In this document: positions 46,869-55,859 of the stretch, piece after piece
Layout of the letters: every line of letters begins with the position of its first letter
How positions within the stretch are numbered: the stretch's first letter is position 1
From: Bacteroidales bacterium
GTDB lineage: Bacteria > Bacteroidota > Bacteroidia > Bacteroidales > UBA932
DNA length: 64,000 bases
Direction of reading: 5' to 3'
Assembly (NCBI GenBank): GCA_017501525.1
Contig: JAFVWT010000017.1
Coordinates: 1 to 64,000 of the forward strand
Translations under genes and position numbers: made by a program
Notes under the pieces: model-generated
What the model was told of the DNA's origin: nothing
The model's input: only the letters and a program-made list of their open reading frames with translations
Database searches by the model: none

Positions 46869-47498
46869 TTAAAAGAATTTTTCAACAACCACTTTAATAA
46901 TGTCATCAACTACCTGATTGATGGACAGCACTGAAGTATTTAGACACATATCATATCCCGCTGCATTACCCCACTCCCTGAAAGTATAATAGTTATAGAA
47001 TTCTGATCTTTTCTTATCACATTCAGAAATCATCTGTTTTGCCTTTGCATGGTCCACTTGTGCCAGCTTGGAGACCCTCTCTATCCTATCACTTATATTT
47101 GCTGTAAGAAAGACAGACAACATTCTTGGATGATCCCTGAGAATATAATCTGCAGCTCTTCCGACAAATACAGCAGAACCTTTTTGAGAGAGCATTGTTA
47201 TGGTATCGCACTGGATCTGAAATAGATTATCCCTTGACAAACAAGAATTCTCCATTGCTCCTGAAATAGGATAAAATGGAAATCCATATTCCATTCCAAA
47301 GCAATTAAGAAATGAGGAAGGTTTCTCATCCACATTCTCAAAACAAGACTTATTCAATCCGCTATGGAGGGAAGCTTCACTTATTATCTCCTTGTCGTAA
47401 TATGCGATATTGAGACGCTCTGAAATTTTTTTTGCGACCTCTCGACCTCCACTTCCCAATTGACGTCCAATGCAAATTATATAATTATCAGATTTCAT
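46869..47498 (-). CDS. Cytidylate kinase-like family protein
   Basis: 209-residue P-loop kinase of the cytidylate-kinase-like family: CIGRQLGSGGREVAKKISE at the N-terminus, YYDKEIISEAS, and a lid region with Arg residues (ISDRIERVSKLA, CDKKRSEFYNYYT). It differs from true Cmk by the Walker A variant GRQLGSGGR, so the substrate is uncertain. Its start overlaps the MATE gene by 11 bases, suggesting one transcript. Confidence 0.8.
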   Translation of the reverse strand: MKSDNYIICIGRQLGSGGREVAKKISERLNIAYYDKEIISEASLHSGLNKSCFENVDEKPSSFLNCFGMEYGFPFYPISGAMENSCLSRDNLFQIQCDTITMLSQKGSAVFVGRAADYILRDHPRMLSVFLTANISDRIERVSKLAQVDHAKAKQMISECDKKRSEFYNYYTFREWGNAAGYDMCLNTSVLSINQVVDDIIKVVVEKFF

Positions 47499-48843
47499 TT
47501 GTTTGCTTATATTTTTTAAGGAATAAATACAATATTATGTAAGCCACAACTGTAGCCAGAAAGTCGGAAACTGCAAAGCTGTACCACACACCTAATGTCC
47601 CGAAAATGGGCGGCAAAATCCACAAACAAGGCAAAAGAAATATCAATTGTCTTGAAAGGGACATAAAAATTGAACGCTTGGGTTTACCGATACTTTGGAA
47701 GAAATTACCGATAACCATTGAAGAGGCCACAAGAGGAAACATAAGGACAATATATTTCAAGCCCTCGGCAGACTTCTGCAGCAACTGCTCGTCAGTGGTA
47801 AAAATAGAAACTACAGTTCTCGGGAAAAACATGCACACCACAAAACCAAGCGTTAGAACAAGAGTCGCATAGAATATGGTTTTTTTAAGAGCCTCAAAAA
47901 CACGATCTATCTGCCTGGATCCGTAATTGTAACCCACAATCGGTTGCATCCCCTGAGTAAGTCCCATCACCACCATAATAAAGACAAACACTATTCTGTT
48001 TACAATACCATAAGCCCCAATAGAAAGGTCTCCACCATAAATCTTCAAACTTTTGTTAATGACAATTACAATAAAACAAGAGACAAAATTCATTAGAAAG
48101 GGGGCAAGGCCAATTGCAAAAGACTCTTTTACAATTCGGGGATCAAGTACAAAAATCCCTTTCTCAAAGTGAACTACAGCCCGTTTATTGGTAAAGAAAA
48201 GAATAATCCAAAGCAAAGAGCATATCTGCGCCAGTACGGTTGCAATTGCAGCACCTTTAATTCCCATATCTAAAGTAAAAATAAAGATTGGGTCTAAAAT
48301 AGCATTAAGAATAACTGTAATAATGGTAGCTGCCATTGCTTTTTTAGGATGCCCTGACGAACGTACCAGCGAATTGAGTCCAAAATAAATATGAGTTATC
48401 ACATTGGCCAACAAGATGATTTCCATATACTCCCTTGCATAGGGGATGGTATCTTCACTCGCACCGAAAAAATATAGAATCGGATCAAGGAATATCAACG
48501 ATACAATGGTAAACAGAATACCTATCACAAAGTTGAGAACTATCACATTTCCCAAAACCTTCTTAGCTATATCGTAGTTCCTTTGTCCAAGCAACATAGA
48601 CAATAAGGTTGAAGCCCCTACCCCCACCAGAGTACCAAATGCAGTAGCAAGGTTCATAAATGGGAATGTTACTGCCAATCCTGAAATAGCCAAAGGCCCC
48701 ACCCCTTGACCAATAAATATAGCATCTACCATATTATACAACGAAGATGCCGTCATAGCGATAATTGCCGGCAATGCATACTGCCTCAACAATTTAGATA
48801 CGTTTTCTGTTCCTAATTCTGTAGGTACTGCTACTTTATTCAT
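47488..48843 (-). CDS. MATE family multidrug/sodium antiporter
   Basis: 451-residue membrane protein with 12 hydrophobic segments and the two MATE repeats. The opening ELGTENVSKLLRQYALPAIIAMTASSLYNMVDAIFIGQGVGPLAISGL, written here in outline, is typical of MATE exporters. Substrate not predictable. The frame extends 12 codons upstream, but the ATG at 48843 is the family start. A TAACTTTG box (minus, 48849-48856) ends six bases before it, so the mRNA may be almost leaderless. Confidence 0.9.
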   Translation of the reverse strand: MNKVAVPTELGTENVSKLLRQYALPAIIAMTASSLYNMVDAIFIGQGVGPLAISGLAVTFPFMNLATAFGTLVGVGASTLLSMLLGQRNYDIAKKVLGNVIVLNFVIGILFTIVSLIFLDPILYFFGASEDTIPYAREYMEIILLANVITHIYFGLNSLVRSSGHPKKAMAATIITVILNAILDPIFIFTLDMGIKGAAIATVLAQICSLLWIILFFTNKRAVVHFEKGIFVLDPRIVKESFAIGLAPFLMNFVSCFIVIVINKSLKIYGGDLSIGAYGIVNRIVFVFIMVVMGLTQGMQPIVGYNYGSRQIDRVFEALKKTIFYATLVLTLGFVVCMFFPRTVVSIFTTDEQLLQKSAEGLKYIVLMFPLVASSMVIGNFFQSIGKPKRSIFMSLSRQLIFLLPCLWILPPIFGTLGVWYSFAVSDFLATVVAYIILYLFLKKYKQTNEI

Positions 48844-48848
48844 AGATG

Positions 48849-48856
48849 CAAAGTTA
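48849..48856 (-). promoter_or_regulatory. -7 box of the MATE gene
   Basis: TAACTTTG fits TAnnTTTG and lies only five bases from the ATG. No clear -33 TTTG is present. The remaining 48886-49084 contains no ORF or structure I can support. Confidence 0.4.
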
Positions 48857-49084
48857 AGGAAAGTTCTATAAAATCCCACTCTTTAGTACTCCAACATCGT
48901 TCGCTACACCAACCCAACCCTGAATTCATCCTAAAACCACATCACAGCTGACAAACAACTAATCACATCAGAGACCTAACCCGTTGCAGCTTATAACATT
49001 TAGGGTGACTACAGCAGGAAACTAATAAAAACTCTTACGACATCCATATCGCAACTTAGGGAGATTACTGAGAATAGCTGATAT

Positions 49085-49121
49085 AAAAAAGTGGCTACCT
49101 GAATCTACATCAGATAGCCAC
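49085..49121 (-). terminator. Terminator of the ackA-ptb-buk operon
   Basis: GTGGCTATCTG pairs with CAGGTAGCCAC with one G-U or mismatch, followed on the minus strand by TTTTTT, 30 bases after the buk stop. Confidence 0.88.
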
Positions 49122-49153
49122 CCATTAAAAATTTACTTATCCAAAAGGATATG

Positions 49154-50218
49154 TTAGTATTGTTTAACCTCTTCTTTTCCTTCGATTACTGCAAGTGCAT
49201 TTTTAGCCAAAGCACCCATTTCATCTTCACCAGGATAGATTCTTACAGGGGCAATAAACTTAACCATATCGGTAAGTTGCTGCATAATAAGTTTTCCGTA
49301 TGCAATACCTCCTGTAACAACTATACCATCTACGTTTCCTGAAAGAGCTGCAGCCATACCTCCGATAGCTTTTGCCACATTGTAAACAAATGCATCAGAA
49401 ATAAGGGTTGCTTTAGGATCACCTGCTGCCACCATATCATCTACATCTTTGAAAGAGTTTGTACCCAAATGAGCAACTATACCACCTTTACCAGAGATAA
49501 TTTTCTTAATCTCTTCGTGAGTATATTCTCCTGAGAAACAAACTTTTGCAAGTTGCATTGCACTGATTCCACCTGTACGCTCAGGGCTGAAAGGACCGTC
49601 TCCCATAAGGGCGTTGTTTACATCTACCACTTTACCCTTGCTATGAGCTGCAATAGAACAACCACCACCCAAGTGAGCAACTACAAGATTCAAGTCGTTA
49701 TAATCACGACCAATCTCCTTTGCGTAAAGTTTTGCGATGGCTTTGTGATTCAATGCGTGGAAAATAGACAAACGGGGGAACATAGGGTGTCCACCTACTC
49801 TTGCCACATCACACATTTCATCTACTACTACGGGGTCAGCAATATAAGCAGGACAACCTACTCTTTTTGAAATCTCCAAAGCGATTATACCGCCAAGGTT
49901 ACTTGCATGCTCTCCGTATTTAGCAGATTTTAGGTCCTCTACCATCTCTTCATTAACTGCATACACACCAGAAGAGATAGGTCTTAGAAGTCCACCACGA
50001 CCCACAACAGCTGTAAGGTCTTCAAGTTTAACACCGCTCTCCTCCAAAGCTGCAACTATAGTTCCTTCACGGAATTTGAATTGGTCTATAACTTTTTCAA
50101 AACCTCCTATTTCTTCTGAGGAGTGGCGCAATGTTTTTGTAAATACTTCCTCTGCACCATTGTACAAAGAGATCTTTGTAGAAGTAGAACCGGGGTTAAT
50201 GGCTAATATATAAGTCAT
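49154..50218 (-). CDS. buk: Butyrate kinase
   Basis: 354-residue ASKHA-fold acyl-phosphate kinase. N-terminus ILAINPGSTSTKISLY, VVGRGGLLRPISSG, HPMFPRLSIFHALNHKA and AHLGGGCSIAAHSKG, with VVTGGIAYG near the end, identify butyrate kinase rather than acetate kinase. It forms ATP and butyrate (or another short branched acid) from the acyl phosphate made by the Ptb encoded 35 bases upstream. Last gene of the operon. Confidence 0.93.
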   Translation of the reverse strand: MTYILAINPGSTSTKISLYNGAEEVFTKTLRHSSEEIGGFEKVIDQFKFREGTIVAALEESGVKLEDLTAVVGRGGLLRPISSGVYAVNEEMVEDLKSAKYGEHASNLGGIIALEISKRVGCPAYIADPVVVDEMCDVARVGGHPMFPRLSIFHALNHKAIAKLYAKEIGRDYNDLNLVVAHLGGGCSIAAHSKGKVVDVNNALMGDGPFSPERTGGISAMQLAKVCFSGEYTHEEIKKIISGKGGIVAHLGTNSFKDVDDMVAAGDPKATLISDAFVYNVAKAIGGMAAALSGNVDGIVVTGGIAYGKLIMQQLTDMVKFIAPVRIYPGEDEMGALAKNALAVIEGKEEVKQY

Positions 50219-50253
50219 TATATTTATACTTGTTAAATTGTTCTGTTTAATAA

Positions 50254-51159
50254 TTATTTTGCGGACAATGCTGCAAGAGCGATTGAATTAAGTTTTGTTT
50301 CAATACTGTCTGCGCGGCTTGAAAGAACGCAAGGAGCCATAGCACCGGCTACGATAGCAGCTTGTTTAACACCTACGCAAAGTTGTGAGTTAACTTTATA
50401 GAATACGTTTGCCGACTCGATGTTAGGGAATAGCAAGCAGTCTGCATCACCTGCAACGGGGCTAGCGAGTTTCTTGATTTCAACAGCCTCTTTTGAGATA
50501 GCAACGTCAAGAGTCAAAGGACCGTCAGCGACACAACCGGGGATCTCACCTCTATCAACTTTTTTAGAGATAATAGCTGCATCTACACAAGCGGGCATAC
50601 CTTCAAGCATTTGTTCTGTAGCTGCAATGATTGCCAACTTAGGTTTCTCAATTTGAAGAGATTTTGCTGTATTTACAAGATATTTTGCAATTGCAATTTT
50701 TTGTTTCAAGTCAGGCAATGGAATAACAGCCATATCACCCAATACCACAAGTTTATGATAGTTAGGGTTTTGAAGAACACAAACGTGGCTCAATACAGCT
50801 TTGGGAGGGAGAAGACCTTTCTCTTTATTAAGGATACCTCTCATATATTTGTCGGTAGAGCACAAACCTTTCATAAGGATGTCACCTTCACCGTTTCTTA
50901 CCATCTCAACAGCCTGTGCGATAGATTTCAATTCATTGTCATTGTGAACGATAGTCAATTTTGAAGGATCCAGCTTTTCGTGTTCACAAACTGCCATAAT
51001 TTTTTCAGTATCACCTACCAAAGTAGCATCAACGATACCCAATTCAACTGCTTTGTAAGCAGCAGTAATAGTGTGATCATCGACTGCCCAAGCAGCAACT
51101 AAACGTTTTTTTGATTTAGAACGAAGAAGTTCAAAAATTTGGTCAAAATTTGTAATCAT
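50254..51159 (-). CDS. ptb: Phosphate butyryltransferase (phosphate acyltransferase)
   Basis: 301-residue PTA/PTB-fold enzyme that swaps CoA for phosphate on a short acyl-CoA. Motifs are DILMKGLCSTDKYMRGIL, GDMAVIPLPDLKQK, ADGPLTLDVAISKEA and LLFPNIESANVFYK. Length and position next to buk favour butyryl-CoA, but it is flanked on the other side by ackA (12 bases), so it may also use acetyl-CoA. Confidence 0.85.
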   Translation of the reverse strand: MITNFDQIFELLRSKSKKRLVAAWAVDDHTITAAYKAVELGIVDATLVGDTEKIMAVCEHEKLDPSKLTIVHNDNELKSIAQAVEMVRNGEGDILMKGLCSTDKYMRGILNKEKGLLPPKAVLSHVCVLQNPNYHKLVVLGDMAVIPLPDLKQKIAIAKYLVNTAKSLQIEKPKLAIIAATEQMLEGMPACVDAAIISKKVDRGEIPGCVADGPLTLDVAISKEAVEIKKLASPVAGDADCLLFPNIESANVFYKVNSQLCVGVKQAAIVAGAMAPCVLSSRADSIETKLNSIALAALSAK

Positions 51160-51171
51160 AGTAACTCTATT

Positions 51172-52383
51172 TTATTTATTATTTACAAGATTCATTGTAT
51201 CTTGAGCTATCACAAGCTCTTCATTTGTAGTCAAGGTAACCACTTTTACCTTAGAACCATCTTTGGTCAAAATTTTATCTTCACCTCTAACGCCATCATT
51301 TCTTGAATCGTCAAAGTCAACTCCAAGATACTCCAATGTCGAGCAAATCTCCTTACGTAAAGGTGCATCGTTTTCTCCGATACCTCCGGTAAATACAATT
51401 GCATCGATACCTCCCATCACAGCACTATAGGCGCCGATATATTTTCTTACACTGTGACAAAACATTCCGAGTGCGAGAGCCGAGCGGTAATTTCCACCCT
51501 CAGCTGCCTGCTGAACGTCACGACAGTCTGAAGAGAGACCAGAAATACCAAGGAAACCGCTCTTCTTGTTCAAAAGGGCATTTATACCGTCTGCATTGAG
51601 ATTTTCTTTATTCTGAAGATATGTAATGACACCGGCATCAATGTTTCCGCAACGGGTTCCCATTACAACTCCTTCAACAGGTGTAAATCCCATTGAAGTA
51701 TCCATTGATTTACCATCTTTCACCGCTGTAACAGAACCTCCATTACCCAAATGGCAGGTTACTATCTTCGAATTATTTATATCAAGTCCCAATACATCAC
51801 AAGCCTTTTTCGCAACAAATTTGTGTGATGTTCCATGGAATCCGTAACGACGAACTTTGTAATTCTCATAACATTCGTATGGAATTGCATACATATATGC
51901 ATAGTCGGGCATTGTCTGATGGAACGATGTGTCAAATACCGCCACCTGGGGAACTGTAGGCAACAATGTTTCTACAGCCCTTATACCCAACAAGTTTGCA
52001 GGGTTATGAAGAGGTGCAAGCTCACATAGTTCTTCAATACCTTCAATAACTTTAGCATCAACTATACAAGATTTAGGGAACAATTCTCCACCATGAGCGA
52101 CCCTGTGACCCACTGCATCGATCTCATTCAATGAGCTGAGGACACCACATTGGGGATCTGTAATCAATTCAAGGACACTTTTTATACCCTCTGTATGGTC
52201 AGGAACCGGTTTATTAATTTCAACTTTTTGTTTTCCGGTGGGCTTATGGGTAATATCCCCGTGCTCCATACCGATTCTTTCTACAAGACCTTTTGCAAGC
52301 AAAGAGTATTCAGATTCTGATTGCATGTTCAAGACTTGATACTTTAACGAAGAACTTCCGCAATTAAATACAAGTACAATCAT
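51172..52383 (-). CDS. ackA: Acetate kinase
   Basis: 403-residue acetate kinase: VFNCGSSSLKYQVL at the N-terminus, RVAHGGELF, DTSFHQTMPDYAYMYAIPYE, RRYGFHGTSHK, CHLGNGGSVTAVKDGKSMDTSMG, and VFTGGIGEND. All active-site residues are visible. It makes ATP from acetyl phosphate in the fermentative energy pathway. First gene of the ackA-ptb-buk operon; -7 box TATCTTTG at 52421-52428. Confidence 0.96.
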   Translation of the reverse strand: MIVLVFNCGSSSLKYQVLNMQSESEYSLLAKGLVERIGMEHGDITHKPTGKQKVEINKPVPDHTEGIKSVLELITDPQCGVLSSLNEIDAVGHRVAHGGELFPKSCIVDAKVIEGIEELCELAPLHNPANLLGIRAVETLLPTVPQVAVFDTSFHQTMPDYAYMYAIPYECYENYKVRRYGFHGTSHKFVAKKACDVLGLDINNSKIVTCHLGNGGSVTAVKDGKSMDTSMGFTPVEGVVMGTRCGNIDAGVITYLQNKENLNADGINALLNKKSGFLGISGLSSDCRDVQQAAEGGNYRSALALGMFCHSVRKYIGAYSAVMGGIDAIVFTGGIGENDAPLRKEICSTLEYLGVDFDDSRNDGVRGEDKILTKDGSKVKVVTLTTNEELVIAQDTMNLVNNK

Positions 52384-52420
52384 AACTATTGGATTTTGAC
52401 TAATATAATTCTTAATCTTG

Positions 52421-52428
52421 CAAAGATA
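52421..52428 (-). promoter_or_regulatory. -7 box of the ackA operon
   Basis: TATCTTTG on the minus strand, 37 bases before the ackA ATG; no clear -33 match. Confidence 0.5.
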
Positions 52429-52488
52429 ATCAAATAATAGGAATATTACGAAGAAATTCCTATCTTGCTCAAAAATAATTTGAGAGGT

Positions 52489-53547
52489 ATGAGGAGAGAG
52501 CTTTTTTTACTATTATGTGCCCTATTTCTATTTATCGGAAATCTGATTTCTGCATATTTGCTAACACCTAAATCAATCCCTTTTATCCTAATTCTAATAA
52601 TAATTGCAATAATACTTTCACGATATATTAAAGTCACTTTTTTGGCAATCTTCCTCCTTTTGGGAGCTCTTGGAAAACAATACTCAGTCTTCGAGAGAAT
52701 CTTCCCTGAAAATACGGATAGAAACATATCAGAAATTTTGCTCGAAGAGAGGGAGAGATTTTCAAATTACATAGACAACCTATACCATGGTCGGGACGAT
52801 AATTCAATAGCTATAATCAAAGCACTGTCAATTGGTTCTAAAGAGCAAATTGATGACCAGGCCTGGGAAAATTTCAGAAAAAGTGGAACATTGCACCTGC
52901 TTGCCCTATCAGGAATGCACCTGGGGATAATATATCAGATGCTCCATTACCTGCTTGCAATTATGGGCAATTTCCCATTGGCAAGAAAGATCAAAAGTAT
53001 CATTATCATCACTTCAATATGGCTATATACTATTTTCACCGGTGCAGGAGTATCGCTTCTAAGAGCCTCTATAATGGCCACTGTCTATGAATTTGCAACT
53101 CTCATAGAAAGAGAGAAGAATGGAATAAATGCACTTTCCATAAGTGCAATAGTCATTATTTTAATATGGCCGGAGGCCCCTCTTGGAGCAGGATTCCAAC
53201 TCTCATTCGGTGCAATGATGGGAATCTTTCTAATCTATCCACATCTGGCAAAATTATCAACTCCTAAGAATTTCATAGTTGGATATATCCTGAGAATCAC
53301 TTTGTTTTCAGTAAGTTGCACAATTTTCACCACCCCGTTGCTACTTTTCAGATTCAATACCTACGCATTGTTTTCCATGCTTACGAACTTATTATGTACA
53401 CCACTGATAACTGTTTCAATGGGTCTTATACCTATAAGTATAGCCTCATCTGTCATTGTTCCCCAACTAAATGGCCTCATCAATTTTCTATTATTCAAAA
53501 CCATCGAGATATTCAGTTTTATCAATCACGTATTAGGCAATATATAA
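52489..53547 (+). CDS. ComEC/Rec2-type competence membrane protein, short form
   Basis: 352-residue membrane protein matching the central Competence domain of ComEC: LHLLALSGMHLGIIYQ is the family hallmark, then SLLRASIMATVYEFA and GAGFQLSFGAMMG. ComEC forms the inner-membrane channel for single-stranded DNA. It lacks the usual N-terminal DUF4131 OB region (only about 100 short residues precede the hallmark) and any C-terminal beta-lactamase domain, so it is much shorter than the roughly 700-residue relatives. The ATG at 52489 is chosen over a TTG at 52465. Confidence 0.78.
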   Translation: MRRELFLLLCALFLFIGNLISAYLLTPKSIPFILILIIIAIILSRYIKVTFLAIFLLLGALGKQYSVFERIFPENTDRNISEILLEERERFSNYIDNLYHGRDDNSIAIIKALSIGSKEQIDDQAWENFRKSGTLHLLALSGMHLGIIYQMLHYLLAIMGNFPLARKIKSIIIITSIWLYTIFTGAGVSLLRASIMATVYEFATLIEREKNGINALSISAIVIILIWPEAPLGAGFQLSFGAMMGIFLIYPHLAKLSTPKNFIVGYILRITLFSVSCTIFTTPLLLFRFNTYALFSMLTNLLCTPLITVSMGLIPISIASSVIVPQLNGLINFLLFKTIEIFSFINHVLGNI

Positions 53548-53567
53548 CCTGCATTTTCAATTTTCCG

Positions 53568-53921
53568 TATATTTGCACCGCAAGGGTGCAGATATACGGC
53601 TTCGCTCGTTGAGAAAATCAAAGACAAGCTTTGCTTTTTTTATTTCCCGCGTCGTATATTTGCACCACAAGGGTGCAGATATACGGCTTCGCTCGTTGAG
53701 AAAATCAAAGACAGACTTTGCTTTTTTTATTTCCCGCGTCGTATATTTGCACCACAAGGGTGCAGATATACGGCTTCGCTCGTTGAGAAAATCAAAGACA
53801 GGCTTTGCTTTTTTATTTCCTGCGTCGTATATTTGCACCGCAAGGGTGCAGATATACGGCTTCGCTCGTTGAGAAAATCAAAGACAAGCTTTGCTTTTCA
53901 CTCGCTCGCGTCGTATATTTG
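53568..53921 (+). repeat. Tandem 86-87-base promoter-like repeat array 3
   Basis: -7 boxes at 53568, 53655, 53742, 53828 and 53914 (intervals 87, 87, 86, 86); all read TATATTTG. TTTG precedes the last by exactly 20 bases and internal ones by about 21. Dyad A is CAAAG-N5-CTTTG; dyad B, directly after each internal box, is TGCACC-N4/5-GGTGCA, different in sequence from arrays 1 and 2 but in the same place. Homology ends at the last -7 box, whose end is 17 bases before the purF-like ATG. Confidence 0.9.
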
Positions 53922-53938
53922 CCAAAAATTTTAATAAC

Positions 53939-55375
53939 ATGGGAGGAGTATTTGGAGTTATCTCTACAAAAAAATGTACCAATGATTTGTTCTTTGGTGT
54001 TGACTACCATTCACATCTTGGAACCAGAAGAGGTGGTATGGCCGTGTATAATGGTAATGGCATATTTGCCCGGGACATCCACTCTTTGGAAAACACCTAC
54101 TTCAGAGTAAAATTTGAAAAGGACATTTTGAAATATACCGGAAACTCCGGCATTGGTGTTATCAGCGACACAGACGCACAACCTATTGTAGTAAACTCAC
54201 ACTTAGGGCGTTTTGCAATAGTTACAGTTGGTAAAATTCGAAACATCAAGGAACTGGAAAAAGAGCTTCTTGAGCAGAACAAAAACTTCACAGAACTTAG
54301 TTCAGGTGACACAAACCCCACAGAGCTTATAGCCCAAATCATTACCTGTTCACCCACTTTCGCTCAAGGAATTGAGGAAGTTCAAAAGAAAATCAAAGGT
54401 TCTTGTTCATTCTTGATACTCACCGAAGATTCAATAATAGCATCAAGAGACCTTTATGGAAGGACACCTCTTGTATTGGGGAAAAAGGATACTGTGGATG
54501 ACAATGGTGAAGAAGTTACAGCACATGCTATTGCTACCGAAACTTGCAGTTTCCCGAATTTGCTGTACAAAGATGAATATGTCCTTGGACCCGGTGAAGC
54601 CATAGAAATCACTGCACAATCATTCAAACAAATAGTGCCACCTAAGCAGAAGAAACAATTTTGCTCGTTTATGTGGATTTACTACGGATACCCGCCAAGC
54701 AGTTATGAAAACATAAATGTTGACGAGGTCCGATATCGTTTGGGAAGAAGTCTTGCTCAAAGAGATGAGACTGAAATAGATATAGTATCTTCAATTCCTG
54801 ACTCCGGCAGTTGCATGGCAATCGGATATTCTAATGGCAAACAACTTCCTTACAGATCGGCTTACGTGAAATACACTCCCACCTGGCCCCGCAGTTTTAC
54901 CCCGGTGACTCAGGACCAAAGAAATCTGGTGGCCAGAATGAAGCTTATTCCAAACAGCTCAATTCTTAAAGACAAGAGACTTGTATTCTGCGATGACTCA
55001 ATTGTTAGAGGGACACAATTGAGAAATAATGTAAGATACCTATATGAATATGGTGCAAAAGAGGTACACATCAGAATCAGTTGTCCTCCTCTATTGTACC
55101 CTTGCGAATTCGTAAATTTCTCTGCTTCAAAATCTGTTCTTGAACTTATAACAAGACGATACATCCTACAAAAGGAAGGTGATATGAACAAGAATCTTGA
55201 AAAATATGCCGACCACAACTCCGAAGAATATAAAGAAATGGTTGAGCATATAAGAGAGGAAATAAAAGCAGCCTCTCTGAAATTCAACACAGTAGAGGAA
55301 CTTGTGGACGGTATCGGATTACCTAAGGAGATGATTTGCACACACTGCTTTGACGGAAGCAGCTACGGATATTAG
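53939..55375 (+). CDS. Amidophosphoribosyltransferase (PurF) paralog lacking the nucleophile Cys
   Basis: 478-residue PurF-like protein. The N-terminal Ntn amidotransferase fold is kept (SHLGTRRGGMAVYNG; SHLGRFAIVTVG), but the N-terminus reads MGGVFGVIS where PurF has MCGIxG, so the glutaminase nucleophile is Gly. The phosphoribosyltransferase part is intact: VSSIPDSGSCMAIGY and the PRPP motif LVFCDDSIVRGTQ. The four Fe-S cysteines of the Bacillus type are matched by QFCSFMW, YPCEF and ICTHC. It may use free ammonia, or have another role. The ATG at 53939 follows array 3 directly. Confidence 0.8.
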   Translation: MGGVFGVISTKKCTNDLFFGVDYHSHLGTRRGGMAVYNGNGIFARDIHSLENTYFRVKFEKDILKYTGNSGIGVISDTDAQPIVVNSHLGRFAIVTVGKIRNIKELEKELLEQNKNFTELSSGDTNPTELIAQIITCSPTFAQGIEEVQKKIKGSCSFLILTEDSIIASRDLYGRTPLVLGKKDTVDDNGEEVTAHAIATETCSFPNLLYKDEYVLGPGEAIEITAQSFKQIVPPKQKKQFCSFMWIYYGYPPSSYENINVDEVRYRLGRSLAQRDETEIDIVSSIPDSGSCMAIGYSNGKQLPYRSAYVKYTPTWPRSFTPVTQDQRNLVARMKLIPNSSILKDKRLVFCDDSIVRGTQLRNNVRYLYEYGAKEVHIRISCPPLLYPCEFVNFSASKSVLELITRRYILQKEGDMNKNLEKYADHNSEEYKEMVEHIREEIKAASLKFNTVEELVDGIGLPKEMICTHCFDGSSYGY

Positions 55376-55430
55376 TAATATAGTACTAAGACATATTGGA
55401 GATCTCTGTTGAGATTATCTGCACATAAAA

Positions 55431-55473
55431 GGAATGTTCTATAATTGATACAAAGTTAATCATAGGACATTCC
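55431..55473. other. Long hairpin between purF-like and RRM genes
   Basis: GGAATGTTCTAT pairs with ATAGGACATTCC, 12 pairs including one G-U, around a 19-base loop. No T run follows on the plus strand. It may protect the purF-like mRNA end. Confidence 0.55.
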
Positions 55474-55479
55474 TAAATG

Positions 55480-55511
55480 TTTGTTATATATGTAAAATCT
55501 TCTTATCTTTG
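55480..55511 (+). promoter_or_regulatory. Promoter of the RRM protein gene
   Basis: TTTG (55480-55483), 20 bases, TATCTTTG (55504-55511): exact match to the Bacteroidota consensus, 27 bases before the ATG. Confidence 0.75.
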
Positions 55512-55538
55512 CATGTCAACTAAATTTAAACTCAGGAT

Positions 55539-55814
55539 ATGAATATATTTGTATCAAGCCTAAATTTCAAGGCACGGAAAGAAGATCTCATTGACTTATT
55601 TGCTCCTTTCGGAGAAGTTACAGCTGCAAGAATCATTGTCAATACCGAAACACGACGTTCTCGTGGATATGGCTTTGTTGAGATGTCCCAAGAGGACGGA
55701 CTAAAAGCTATTGAAGCTCTTAATGGTACAGAACATATGGGCAGAGTAATAAATGTAGCAGTTGGGAATGAAAAAACACAAAAGACTGCTACTCAAGAGT
55801 CAAAAACTGAGTAA
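55539..55814 (+). CDS. RNA-binding protein with one RRM domain
   Basis: 91-residue protein that is almost only an RRM. RNP2 is NIFVSSLNF, RNP1 is RRSRGYGFVEM, and a short polar tail (EKTQKTATQESKTE) follows. Such single-RRM proteins are abundant in Bacteroidota and bind single-stranded RNA, probably as global post-transcriptional regulators. It has its own consensus promoter and strong terminator. Confidence 0.95.
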   Translation: MNIFVSSLNFKARKEDLIDLFAPFGEVTAARIIVNTETRRSRGYGFVEMSQEDGLKAIEALNGTEHMGRVINVAVGNEKTQKTATQESKTE

Positions 55815-55819
55815 TGCTA

Positions 55820-55852
55820 AGAGGCTGACAATTTGTTTTCAGCCTCTTTTTT
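55820..55852 (+). terminator. Terminator of the RRM protein gene
   Basis: GAGGCTGA pairs with TTCAGCCTC around a short loop, followed by TTTTTT. Confidence 0.9.
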
Positions 55853-55859
55853 ATATTGA

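Noticed and set aside
53557..53872. Overlapping ORFs on both strands with internal 29-residue repeats
   Set aside because: They exist only because the repeat unit (87 bases) is a multiple of three; the sequence is explained by the promoter-like array.
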